Part shown: positions 54,200-64,000 of the stretch, piece by piece | How the letters are laid out: every line of letters begins with the position of its first letter | Position numbering within the stretch: the first letter of the stretch is position 1 | NCBI GenBank assembly: GCA_018398815.1 | Contig: CM031607.1 | Coordinates: 91,481,481-91,545,480, forward strand | Source of the DNA: Conus ventricosus | Lineage: Eukaryota > Mollusca > Gastropoda > Neogastropoda > Conidae | Length of the DNA stretch: 64,000 nt | Direction: 5' to 3' | The notes under the pieces: model-generated | Database searches by the model: none | Told to the model about the DNA's origin: nothing | Seen by the model: the letters and a program-made list of their open reading frames with translations, nothing else | Program-made: the position numbers and the translations under genes

Positions 54200-56300
54200 A
54201 CATCAAAGTTGAATTGGGCCAGTTGTGAAGCCCATCTCTGCTCTAGTGCCCCAAGTGCTGCATGGCGGAAGTGGACAAGGGGGTTGTTGTCAGTGAGGAC
54301 GGTGAATTCGCGCCCAGGAGATAGTCTCTGAACTTCTCAGAGATAGCCCACTTCATCGCCAGGAATTCCAGTTTCATACTGGAGTAGTTGGCTTCGTTCT
54401 TCTCCGTGGGGCGAAGTCAGCGACTTGAATAGGCCAGGACCCTATACGTTGTCCATTTTGCTCTTGGGGAGAGATGGCACCGAGGCCATCGTGGCTTGCG
54501 TCTGTTTCCAGGATGAATGGGACTTGAAATCGGCAAACCCCAGACCGTGCAGTTGTCAGTGCCGTTTTCCAGATTGTCGAAGGCCACTTGGTGGTGTTGG
54601 TCCCACATCATAGATATGTCTATCGTCTTCTTCGTTTGTTTGCTGCCAGCCTTTGTCACCAGGTCATGGAGAGGTCCGGCGATTCTGGCGAAGTTTTGAA
54701 TGAACCGCCGGTAGTAGCTAGCAAACCCCAGGAAACTTCTCAGATCTGTCTGTGGTCTTCGGGACGGGCCATTCTTGAACAGCTTCTACCTTGCCGGCTT
54801 CGCAGCTGACCGCCCTCAGCGGATATTGTATGTCCCAGTATTGGACTTGGCGACGTAAGGAACTGGCATTTGTCTGCTCTTAACTTCAGGCCAGTGTCGA
54901 TATCCTCTGCAGAAGGCGGTCAAGACTCTCCAGGTGTTCCTCGAAGGTCTTCGAATACACCAGCAGATCGTCCAGGTAGACCACAGGAACTGGAACATGA
55001 AGTCCGACATGGTGGTCTGCATCAGTCTCTGGAACGTAGCAGGTGCGGTGGAGAGACCCATGGGCATCCTAGTGTATTTCAAAGAGGCCAAATGGGGTGG
55101 TGAAAGCCGTCTTGTGCTGGTCATCAGGATGCATAGCGATCTGGTGAAAGCCCGAGCCAGGTCAAGGGTGGAGAAGTACTGGGAGCCGACCAAGCATCGA
55201 AAGATTCCTGGATCCTTGGCAGCGGGAAGCATCTCCTACAGTCTTGGCGTTGAGGCGTCTGTAATCGACGCAGAGGCGGATGCTGCCGTCTTTTTTCTTC
55301 ACGATGACCACCGGTGCTGCATATGGGCTGTGGCTCTTGGTGATGATTCCTTTTGACAGGAGACCCTTGATGTGCTCTTGCACCTCTTGGAGTTGGTGAG
55401 GAGGGATTCGGCGGTATGGCTGGGCAACTGGTACGTCTTCCCCTGGTCTTCAGGCGATGGAGAACCGCATCAGTGTAGCCAAGATCTTCATCATCTGTCA
55501 TGAAGGCTTGTGACCTTCTTGACAGGAGTTCCTGCAGCTGGCGTTGTTGACTGGTGGTGCCATCGAACTCTGGACAGGGGACTTTGGCTGGTGGGGGGAC
55601 AGGATTTACAGTTTCTTCCGAGATGATCAGCTCGTTGATGCCAATGGTAACCTGTGGCCCGTGGTTCTCTTCCACTGCTTCAATGGCTTCCAGACAGCAA
55701 TAGGAGTTCGTCCTGGCAGAAATATGTCTTCCGGCGAGAGGTTGGCTACCCTGACATAGCGTTCACATGACTTCATGCTGACCAATGTAGGGATCAGCAT
55801 CAGGCCATGGGGGAGAGTCTGGACAGGGGCGAGGCCAGAGGTGCGACGAAGGCTTTGGCTACTCGACACTTTGACAGTGGCTATGGAGTAGGCTGGATAC
55901 CGTTGGCGGGTCGTGGCACGGGCTACTTTGTCCTGCTGCCGTTTCCTGATCTCTTGGGCGATGGCTTGCAGGAGAGGGGGAGTGCTGATGGGGACTTGCT
56001 TAGGCATTGGCTGAGGACGTTCATACCCAGCAGAACCGGCAGTCGCCTTTTGCGGTCTTGCATAAACGGGTCTGTGGGTTCCTGACGACCAGAGCGGGGA
56101 CGCTGAGGCAGCGGGTGCCAAAGACCCACCATGTCGACGAGGTAGAGGCCAGAGTAGGGTACCTCAGCCCCGTTTACTGCACGCAGTTTGACATGACAGT
56201 CTTCTCGCCTCAGGTTCCTCAAGTTTGGCTTGCCCAGGTCTCCGTTATGGTGGTGACTTCACTGCCAGTGTCAAGGAGGGCGGAGACTGGCATCCATTGA
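54200..56300 (-). pseudogene. Gypsy protease, reverse transcriptase and RNase H (frame-broken)
   Basis: On -: aspartic protease L-L-D-T-G-S-E-V-T-T-I (56,247-56,279); RT palm with [18 protein letters not shown] (about 55,270-55,325), F-S-T-L-D-L-A near 55,175, M-P-M-G-L near 55,050, and catalytic Y-L-D-D at 54,967-54,978; RNase H region near 54,240-54,400 with L-T-D-N-N-P-L. Frames change at several one-base indels (for example near 55,240, 55,440 and 55,000). Confidence 0.9.
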
Positions 56301-56342
56301 CAGTGATGTCAGCTGTCGGTGCAATTCCCTGCAAGCCTGGTG

Positions 56343-57399
56343 CTATTCCTGCCCCCCGCTGCCTGCATATTGGTGGCAACGGGGGTTAGAAGTTTCCCTG
56401 CCGCTGCTGCTCATGGTGCTGTTGCTGGCGGTTGACCGTTGGGCCGGGATCCGTTCCGGCGGTTGTACTGCTGCTTGGCCCGGCAGTCTGCCTCTCTGTG
56501 GCCCGGGCATTGGCACCACCAGCATGTTGGGCCCCTTCTGTCTTCTGGCTGGCGACGACTGGTTTGGTGTGGGGTTCCCATTTCCGGTCTGGAGGGCTGC
56601 AACCACAGCAGACTGTTGCTGCTCCCTGAACTGTTGCTTCAGAGATGCCGTCTCACTGGTGAGGGCGGCAATCTGGGTCTCTAGCCGGTAGAAGGCATCA
56701 GCGTTGGTGGCTGCAGCGACTTGACTGCACGATGGGTTCGGGTGTGTTGTCTTCCCGCATCCAGCGCTGGGCCTCCTGCGTTGCTTCCAGAAAAGTGGTC
56801 TTTGTTTTCTCCCTCAGGAACCGCTTCAGGTCCTCCTAAGGGATGGAGGATGCAGCCCGTTGACAAAGGAATCCCTCAGCATGGCCGGTGAGAGGGTGTT
56901 GGCTGTAGCTGCGTTGTCTTCGTCCAGAGGACCCGCAGTGCAGCGCATATTCAGCCACCGACTCTGCCAGACCTTGCTGGCGTTTGTAGAATGCTCCGGC
57001 AAGGGCAGTGGAGTCCCTGTGCTCACCCCAGTGCTGCTCCAGGATGGCAAAGATTTTCGCAGCGAGTCTATCTCCTCTGCCTCCATCGTCAGAACCTGCT
57101 GCCCGCTCTGCTGCCCTCCAAGGCGCTCAGGAGCCAGCAGCAGCCATGAGATCCGGCATAGGTGAAGCCTACAGACATCAAGGTGGCTTCCCTGATGAAA
57201 CCTCTGCAACCCTTCTTCCCCAGTAAACTTGCGTAGCTTGTGGGGGCGTAGACCTGAAGGCTGTGCTGCTAGGGGTGGCGTGCCTCCTTGCCCATCCATA
57301 CCTGCAGCCTGGATTGCCTTCGTTGTCCCGTGTCCTCTGGTTCCTCCGTACCATTCTCTGTATTCTTGGGCTGTGTCTCCTTGGCTCTTCTGTCTTCAA
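56343..57399 (-). pseudogene. Gypsy gag with CCHC zinc knuckle (frame-broken)
   Basis: On -: helical capsid-like region from about 57,300, and the zinc knuckle C-W-W-C-Q-C-P-G-H-R-E-A-D-C (C-x2-C-x4-H-x4-C, near 56,485-56,530). Several frame changes. Start codon not resolved. Confidence 0.75.
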
Positions 57400-57415
57400 T
57401 CCTGCTCGAGCGCCA
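57400..57415 (-). promoter_or_regulatory. Gypsy primer binding site
   Basis: On -, TGGCGCTCGAGCAGGA lies two bases after the 5' LTR end, resembling primer sites complementary to tRNA 3' ends (TGG from CCA). Confidence 0.7.
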
Positions 57416-57417
57416 GT

Positions 57418-58796
57418 TGTGATGGTGTGTGGAGGGGTAAGGGGTGTGCAGTGAAGACAGGCAGATGGTGATATGTGCAGGAACCAAGGGACAGCAGCCG
57501 TCAAGAAGACACAAGAGGACGAAGTAGAGCTTTTCCTTCTTTTATTCTCTCCCATAGGCTAGGAGCTCAAACCAGAACGCAGCCTGGAACTCTCTCGCTC
57601 TCAGCACTCAGCGCGCTGAGCACCTCTCTCTGCCATCTCACGCCAGTCGCTCACATCATGGAACTCTAGGGGAAACTCTCCTCTGCTCTCACACCACGTC
57701 TACTTTATAACAACCGTACCCGACCGCAAAGCCAGCACCACGTGCCGAAGACGAAACGACCTCGCGAGGCCGGAACCAACAAATTTTGTGTTTTCCTCTC
57801 GCGGCTTCAGTGTTGTCTGGCTCGCTGTCCGTCAGACTATTAACACATATTTACTATCGATGAAAACCTCAGAACACAAGAATAAAATGCAGTAAGTCAC
57901 ATTTGACAATTTTGTTCCTGTACTAAATCATTGCTGATTAATGTCCAGAGTGAAGCCACTTTTAACGCGTTTGCGTCGTAATTTTTCCTCTATTCAATAA
58001 AAGATACTGAAGAGCGTGAAATAACTTTACAATGAATGAATACTGGCATTTCGCATCTTTTCATATATATAAACTTCATTTTCCGAGACAGTGTCTAAGT
58101 GGAGAATTCTGTTGTTAAAAATTACTAGAAACACCAGCTGACTTTCACTTCGTCGGGCCTCGGCGCACAATTTTCAACTGAAAAATACTCTGTTGAAACG
58201 GTCCTGTTAAATAATAAATTCTATCACATTTTCAGTTGTAATTCATAACGAAATGGAGTCATAAGCAAGATTTTCGATCGGAAGTCCAAATTTCATGAAA
58301 CGACAATTCAGATCAAAACAGTAAACAAAGAAGGCGACTCGCTAAAGGGACCGGCGCTGTCATCATTTCGTATAGTCGCAAGCTTGTACAGAAAAGATCA
58401 TAGGCATGCGATAACGAAATAAAGCTTATGGATTTTTACTTTTAACATGCATATTCAATTCTTCGGTTACCTCTTACTTTTGAAAATCAAGATTATTCAT
58501 TTCAATCGACAGACAATTGAATAATGGCGCCAAGATTGCTCTGCAAAATACCAGTTTAGAGAAATATGCTTCTCAGCCAGTACGGTTGTAATGAATCAAA
58601 ACATTAATTTTGTGACTTTAGCGACGTACATACAACTATGTAGGTTCTGAGGTATTCATGATTTAAAGAATTTTCATAACAAAAAAAAAAAAGAGATTCG
58701 ACCAAGGGAGGTAAGGGAAGGTAACTCTCGAACAAAACATTTTCGTCCACGAAAGGTAACCAAAATAAATATATACACTGTTAGCACCCGGCTACA
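57418..58796 (-). repeat. Gypsy 5' LTR (1,379 bp)
   Basis: Same ends as the other LTR; 13 bp shorter overall through scattered one-base indels. Confidence 0.95.
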
Positions 58797-59004
58797 GCTG
58801 TAAAAAGCTTTCAGAATAAGAGAAATAAAATGGAGTTTGTTGTTGTCGTTGTTGTTGTTCTTCTTCTTCTTGATAGTAATAATAATGAGGACAATTTCTA
58901 TAGCGCCCATCCTAACAACGTAGGCTGCAGGGCGCTTTACAAGTTTTAACAATTCAACATCTAAAAAATATATATAAATATATAAGCAGAACGCCACACA
59001 CACA

Positions 59005-59035
<31 letters not shown>

Positions 59036-59055
59036 CTTCTGCATTCACGAGTCAT

Positions 59056-59098
<43 letters not shown>

Positions 59099-59133
59099 AC
59101 ACCACACCATACACACACACACACACACACACA

Positions 59134-59165
<32 letters not shown>

Positions 59166-59550
59166 CACACACACAGAGGAACATAATGTTGCATAGATAA
59201 ACACACTATATGACCAGCTCATTTGTACACGACCAAAGTGTGCAAATGACATGTACTTATTTAGTAATAATTCAGGTGGTATCCTGCAACTGGCGTTTGA
59301 ACAGATACGTTATAAGTGCAAACTTGAAAGTCGGGAAGGAGGGGGCATGACGTAGATGAGAAGGTAGTGAATTCCAGAGTACTGCCGCAGAAAATGAGAA
59401 TGCTCTCTTCTTCTTCTCCATCTTTTCTCTCTATCTCCCTCTCTCTTGCGTTGTGTATGTGTGTCCCCCTCTCTCTCGTACGTGCGTGCGTACGCACGCC
59501 GCCCGCCCGCCCGCGCGCGCGCGTGCGTGCGTGCGTGTGTGCGTGCGTGC

Positions 59551-59643
<93 letters not shown>

Positions 59644-59868
59644 CGCATTTAAACAGGAAGGATAGGCACATAAAGTATAACATACAATCTAAATAAAACG
59701 TTACTTACCCAACAAAACTACTCTTTACTTACCCGACAAAACTTACTGAAATCAAAGCACCATAACAGGCATTCTAACAAAATCCGATAAAACTTGACAT
59801 AAAAGATGGGAAACATGCTTACAGGTGGTGTGCACGCGGGCACACACATGCACACACACACACACACT
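58797..59868. repeat. Microsatellite-rich intergenic stretch
   Basis: TTG/TTC triplets at 58,838-58,872, CA blocks at 58,994-59,175 with (CACG)n, then CG/GT/GA blocks at 59,470-59,640. No gene supported; His-Thr and Arg-Glu frames follow from the repeats. Confidence 0.9.
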
Positions 59869-61424
59869 GTTGAAAAGACACATTTGGTTCTCTTTAACAA
59901 TGGATATAACCCAAGTAACCTGCCTATATTCTTTCTGGGAGGACGGGAAATTTTTTATAAACTTGAAGTAAAATTTTTAGGTGTCCTACTTACACCAAAA
60001 CTAAACTGGAAAAAACATATTGACTCAATTTGTACTAAAGCAGTTAAAAGTTTGAATTTTCTAAAAATTGTCAGTCATTCTCCATGGGGACAGGATCCCA
60101 AAGTTTTGTTGCATTTAGCAACCAGTCTTGTACGATCAAGATTTGACTTACGGACAGGAAGTATTCTTTTCTGCTTCGCGATCGCATTTAAAGAAACTTC
60201 AAAGAATTGACAGTAAAGCTGTAAAGTTGGCCCTGGGTGTACCTGTGCACACTAAGTCCTCTGAAGCTTATAAGATAGCAGGCCTTTTGCCACTTGATGA
60301 AGAAAGGAAAATAAGTTCTGTAAAATATGTAGTGAGACGGATTGCGGTGGACGACCTTGAAGAGTTAAATACACGATCCGACATTGATTTTTCGAAAAAT
60401 GCACAGAAAACTTCAAATTTAGAGACGCTTCGTTCATATGTTTCAGACGTTTTTAATTCATCTAAGATTGACCTACACGAGGTAGCGCCTCGCGTACTGA
60501 TTCCGCCGGTACCCCCTTGGGAACTAACGGAAGTAACAGTTAACATTTTTTCTTCTGATCTAAATAAAGCGATTTCGCCGCATGTGTTAGCAGCATCTGT
60601 CAAAATTGACATGGAAGAAACGTTTACTAACTATTTGAAAGTATAAACTGACGGCTCAGTTCTTGATGATGGTAGTGCGGATCTGGCTTTGTCAAAGCTG
60701 AAAAATCATATTATTTAGGTAAGGGTCATTCCATATTTACAGCTGAACTAGTTGCTGTCCTAATGGCATTAAATTATTTAATTTCCTTGCCAGTCTCAAT
60801 ATTTAATATCCTGTTTTGTGCTGATTCACAGTCAGTATTAAAAAGTTTGCATTGTTTTGAAAATACACAGAGAGAGGAATTATTAATTGAGATTAAGTAC
60901 ATGTTGCACTGTCTTTACACGAAAGGTACTAATGTTGTATTTTCTTGGTTCCATCGCACACCTCCTTCGTTTTTAATGATCAAGGAGACAGAGCAGCAAA
61001 AAGGGGAGCAAAGAATATATTTGGTAGTATTAAGGTTGATTGTCCTTTGTCATACAAGGAAATTAGTCATATAATCGAGAGGGATTTCTTGAGTCAATAC
61101 AGTTCCTCATCAAAACCTCGTCAGCAAACTCTGTCAAACTTTGTGTCGATTAGCCGACCGGTTTCAAGCCTGACTTTTAGACTTTTATGTAATTCCCTAC
61201 GAACCAAGTATTGCCAGACTGTTAAGTGCGTATGTCGTGGGGATCTTTCAGTTCAACACGTGATTTTTGATTGTGAACTAACGAAACCCTTTTTGAATGG
61301 TGTTATACCAAGTGCTGACACTGGGCATGTTAATGTGTTTGACTTTTTAGATTCGTTGCCAGTTGTTTCTCTTGTTAAATTAACGAGTAACCTTTTGGGA
61401 AGTCCATTAAGGAACATTTTATAA
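59869..61424 (+). mobile_element. I-clade-type LINE, 3' part: RT C terminus, RNase H and zinc motif
   Basis: Frames in order: V-K-F-L-G-V-L-L-T-P-K-L-N-W near 59,975, L-G-V-P-V-H-T-K-S near 60,230, A-G-L-L-P-L near 60,280, RNase H with T-D-G-S (60,650), E-L-V-A-V-L (60,745) and A-D-S-Q-S-V-L (60,820), then C-V-C-R-G-D...H-V-I-F-D-C (61,235-61,275). RNase H after the reverse transcriptase points to the I group (I, Nimb or related). 5' truncated beside a CA microsatellite; frame slips near 60,150, 60,640, 60,700 and 60,960. Confidence 0.88.
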
Positions 61425-62042
61425 TCATAATCGTAAGTTAGATTACTTTAGTTAATTTTCTCTAATTTTTCCTGTTACTGTCCTACAATTCATCTATCCT
61501 TTATTTTTTGTTCTATGTAACCACATCGTCCTCTTTTCTTTTATGATAATAGTCTAAAATTGTAAACACTATGTTATTTAGACGTCTGCAATCACCTATA
61601 TGTATGACGAGACGTAAAACAGAATTCCTTCCTACAGGGTCGTGATGATCGTTCACAACACTAAACGTCACATTTTGTTGGAGGACAACAACCATTCCGG
61701 TTCTGACATAAATTTCAAAGCATCGTTGTGTTCCATATCTACAACAATTAACAACATTTGTAGGTAAGTTTTGATGCTACTTAGTGAACAGCTTGGCTAC
61801 TTACAAGATACTTAGAGTAGTCTGGTGTTGGATATTTTAGATTGGTGTGTCCTAACTAATCAACCGGAGAAAGATCTGAATGATAAGTGAGTGTGTGTAT
61901 CTGTATGTGTGTGTGTGTGCGCGCGCGCGCGCGTGTGTGTGTATGTATGTGTGTGTGTGTTTGGAAAAGCACTGTGTGAACTGTGGCGAAAACATTGAAA
62001 GGTCTGGAGAGAGAAAAAAAATGACAGGCTCGATTTCTTTTC
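61425..62042. other. Non-coding stretch with GT/CG microsatellite
   Basis: GT and GCGCGC repeats at 61,889-61,961; otherwise nothing recognised. Confidence 0.6.
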
Positions 62043-62292
62043 TAGAAGAGAAAAATTGAAATTCTTTGACCTTATGGTCGGCTGGCAAGACATACCATGT
62101 GAACAGAAATGTAAGGTAACCCTAAAGAATACTGTATCTTGGAAGGCCAGGTCGCTTACTGATATCATGCGCACATCTCACATTGACTCTCAGCATCTTG
62201 ACATTAGAGACAACACAAACAGATCCCGTCCCATGTTCGCCACATCCGCACCACAGCCTGACCAAACTGAAGTGAAAAGGGCAAGGATGTAG
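62043..62292 (+). CDS. Possible terminal exon of an unidentified gene
   Basis: A clean frame preceded by an acceptor-like TTTCTTTTCTAG at 62,032-62,043 and ending in TAG at 62,290-62,292. It encodes K-F-F-D-L-M-V-G-W-Q-D-I-P-C, S-L-T-D-I-M-R-T-S-H-I-D, then a basic end K-R-A-R-M. Composition is gene-like and not repetitive, but no family is recognised and no partner exon was found; chance remains possible. Confidence 0.3.
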
Positions 62293-62321
62293 TTAAAAGA
62301 AAAAGGTAAGAAAATGTTGCT

Positions 62322-62657
62322 TATAGTCCAGCCCACCACAAAGGCCATACCAGGGCTGTCACCACCTTGAAGTCAACTATAGTCCAGCCCACCACAAAGG
62401 CCATACCAGGGCTGTCACCACCTTGAAGTCAACTATAGTCCAGCCCACCACAAAGGCCATACCAGGGCTGTCACCACCTTGAAGTCAACTATAGTCCAGC
62501 CCACCACAAAGGCCATACCAGGGCTGTCACCACCTTGAAGTCAACTATAGTCCAGCCCACCACAAAGGCCATACCAGGGCTGTCACCACCTTGAAGTCAA
62601 CTATAGTCCACCCCACCACAAAGGCCATACCAGGGCTGTCACCACCTTGAAGTCAAC
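62322..62657. repeat. 56-bp tandem repeat, six copies
   Basis: Six head-to-tail copies starting TATAGTCCAGCCCACCAC; only the last shows a substitution (CCACCCC). Near-identity indicates very recent amplification. Confidence 0.97.
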
Positions 62658-62705
62658 TCAAGTAATTTACCAAAACAGAAACAAAAAAGTAAACACCGGC
62701 GGTGA

Positions 62706-63055
62706 AATGGGGAGTTTGTGTTATACTCCCTGTTTGGCTAGTATACTTACCATGTCAGACCATAGCATTCTACGGCAGTTAGTCAGCTCTGCCAGCCGAA
62801 TTTTTTGTGGCTAATGCAGTAATAAGACAGTCACGTGACGCCCACCCTACTTCCACCGTAGGAAGAAGCCGGTGTCCGCTTCCTGTTCCTCATTCAGCTA
62901 GGCCTGCGCGCAAGGTAACCCCGAGAACCTTGGGGCTAGAGGGGAAGGAAGGGCGGGCATTAGAGTCTGACATGGTAAGTATACTAGCCAAACAGGGAGT
63001 ATAATACAAACTCCCCATTTTGGCGTCATATACTATACCATGTCAGACCATAGCA
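62706..63055. repeat. Inverted and direct repeats at the 3' end of a DIRS-like element
   Basis: 55-bp inverted arms (62,706-62,760 and 62,965-63,019; one mismatch), spacer 204 bp. In addition ACCATGTCAGACCATAGCA occurs directly repeated at 62,749-62,767 and 63,037-63,055. DIRS-type elements carry inverted terminal and internal complementary repeats at this position, downstream of the recombinase. Confidence 0.85.
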
Positions 63056-63105
63056 GAATTTAAAGGAATCGGAGGAGGGCCGAGTGCCCTAGTGGTTCGT
63101 GGGGT

Positions 63106-64000
63106 TCACCGATACGGCTGCATTAGCCGCCACAAAGGAGATCCTTTAGAACAAACAGCCCTGGTCATGCGGATATCCCTTAAATAAAAGCTTATAAAGG
63201 GATTTTCCGAACGCCAGTAGGCTGCCTCCAGAAGATGGCGCAAGGGGACAGAGTGCTGGAACGCTGCAGAAGTGGCCAGGGCTCTGACCTCATGTGCCCG
63301 AGGAGATATGACGGGGAGATCCTTGGACGCCTGGGCGTAGGCAGATCTCACCGTCCTGGAAAGCCACCTAGAGACAGTGCCAGCCGAGATGTCTTTCTTA
63401 TTATTGGGGTTGATGGAAATAAGGAGACGTCTCTGAGAGGCGTGCCTGGGCGCGAGCGTTCCCAGTAGTGTATCAGACACCTGGAAGGGCACAGGTCCAT
63501 GTCTCCCCCACTGTCCCCACCTAGAATATCCGGCAGTCAGCGGATGACGAGGGAGGGAGAGGAAGTGCCCGGTTCCTGATTCTTAGCTAAGAATTCGGGA
63601 AGAAACTTAAGAGAGACAGAGCCGTCCCTGTGGAAGGCAATATCTCTGGGGTCCCCGCTGAGGGCATGAATCTCGCTTCGCCTTCTGGCCGAAGCCAGGG
63701 CGAGGAGAAAGGTGGTCTTCATGGAAAGGTCAAAGGGCAGGGTGGCGATAGGCTCGAAAGGTGGTTTTCGAGAGCGTCCAGGACAATAAAGAGGTCCCAA
63801 AGGGATATGCGCCTAGGGGACTGGGACTCACGTAGAGCCACCCCCCTAGAGATTTCTCTGAGAAGGAAATCATTCTCAAAGGAGGGTCTGCTGAGTTGGC
63901 GAATAGTGGTGCAGATGGCCGACCTGTAGCCCGTATGGAGCTAGCCGAGAGCTTAAGGAAGGAGAATAGGTGAGAAAGAAAGTTGCCTAACTGGATGTTG
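63106..64000 (-). CDS. DIRS-like tyrosine recombinase (partial, runs off the window)
   Basis: On -: core-binding helical region in the last 200 bp of the window (two frames), then A-S-A-R-R-R-S-E-I-H-A-L with the first catalytic Arg (near 63,680), L-P-V-I-S-P-R-A-H-E-V-R-A-L-A-T-S-A with the H-x-x-R pair (near 63,290), and A-A-Y-W-R-S-E-N-P-F-I-S-F-Y-L-R-D with the nucleophilic Tyr region (near 63,210). The S-R-W-L...H-E-V-R...Y-W-R-S order matches DIRS1-type retrotransposon recombinases. Frame slips near 63,500-63,540 and 63,800. Reverse transcriptase would lie right of the window. Confidence 0.85.

Larger units (their letters stand above)
49569..58796 (-). mobile_element. Ty3/Gypsy-type LTR retrotransposon, 9.2 kb
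   Basis: LTRs at 49,569-50,960 and 57,418-58,796, flanked by GCTG on both sides (49,565-49,568 and 58,797-58,800). Order on -: 5' LTR, primer site, gag with zinc knuckle, protease, reverse transcriptase, RNase H, integrase, non-coding region, purine tract, 3' LTR. RT before integrase supports Gypsy rather than Copia. Frames are broken in many places; a SINE is inserted in the integrase (53,179-53,495). Confidence 0.95.

Noticed and set aside
52180..57226. Many 60-140 residue frames on + across the Gypsy element
   Set aside because: Antisense shadows of the minus-strand gag-pol, which carries all the recognisable motifs.

Overview
The window is animal nuclear DNA, most likely from a lophotrochozoan and probably a marine gastropod. 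The evidence is spliced genes with GT-AG introns, dense CA/GT microsatellites, many minisatellites, tRNA-derived SINEs and a mix of DNA transposons, LINEs, a Gypsy-type LTR element, a DIRS-like element and a large Polinton/Maverick. The phylum is an inference from repeat style; no rRNA or mitochondrial marker is present.

Host genes. (1) The last three coding exons of an ASK-family MAP3K (MAP3K5/15-like) lie on the + strand (574-677, 2246-2321, 4819-4888) and encode the C-terminal SAM-type domain. (2) A complete NDUFB8 gene (mitochondrial complex I subunit) lies on the - strand in five coding exons from 30,897 down to 20,241. Its introns hold two hAT-like elements, a deleted piggyBac nested in an older tRNA-SINE-headed repeat, and several microsatellites. 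In both genes a 3' splice site has been tandemly multiplied: about ten 35-bp copies in the kinase gene and three copies in NDUFB8.

Repeats at 5-17 kb: a 27-bp minisatellite (8,557-9,835), a decayed LINE 3' end (about 10,860-11,570), an approximately 90-bp minisatellite (12,920-13,380) and a 57-bp satellite (15,296-17,280).

31.5-47.3 kb: a 15.8-kb Polinton/Maverick with 109-bp perfect terminal inverted repeats, each mostly a 92-nt near-palindrome. It carries protein-primed family B DNA polymerase, retroviral-type integrase, A32/FtsK-like packaging ATPase, double-jelly-roll-type major capsid protein, a candidate minor capsid protein and about a dozen small conserved-looking proteins, many with membrane segments. 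It sits about 0.6 kb upstream of the NDUFB8 start codon, inside a retroelement reverse-transcriptase fragment. A TATAAAA box abuts the start codon of six of its genes. I found no maturation protease. Almost every gene is broken only by one-base indels. The same lesion type occurs in conserved exons of both host genes, so many breaks may be sequence or assembly errors rather than decay.

48-64 kb: a tRNA-derived SINE tail-to-tail with a LINE fragment; a 9.2-kb Gypsy element (49,569-58,796, - strand, 4-bp target duplication) with a SINE inserted in its integrase; the 3' part of an RNase H-bearing I-clade LINE (59.9-61.4 kb); a 56-bp tandem repeat; and the tyrosine recombinase of a DIRS-like element running off the right edge.
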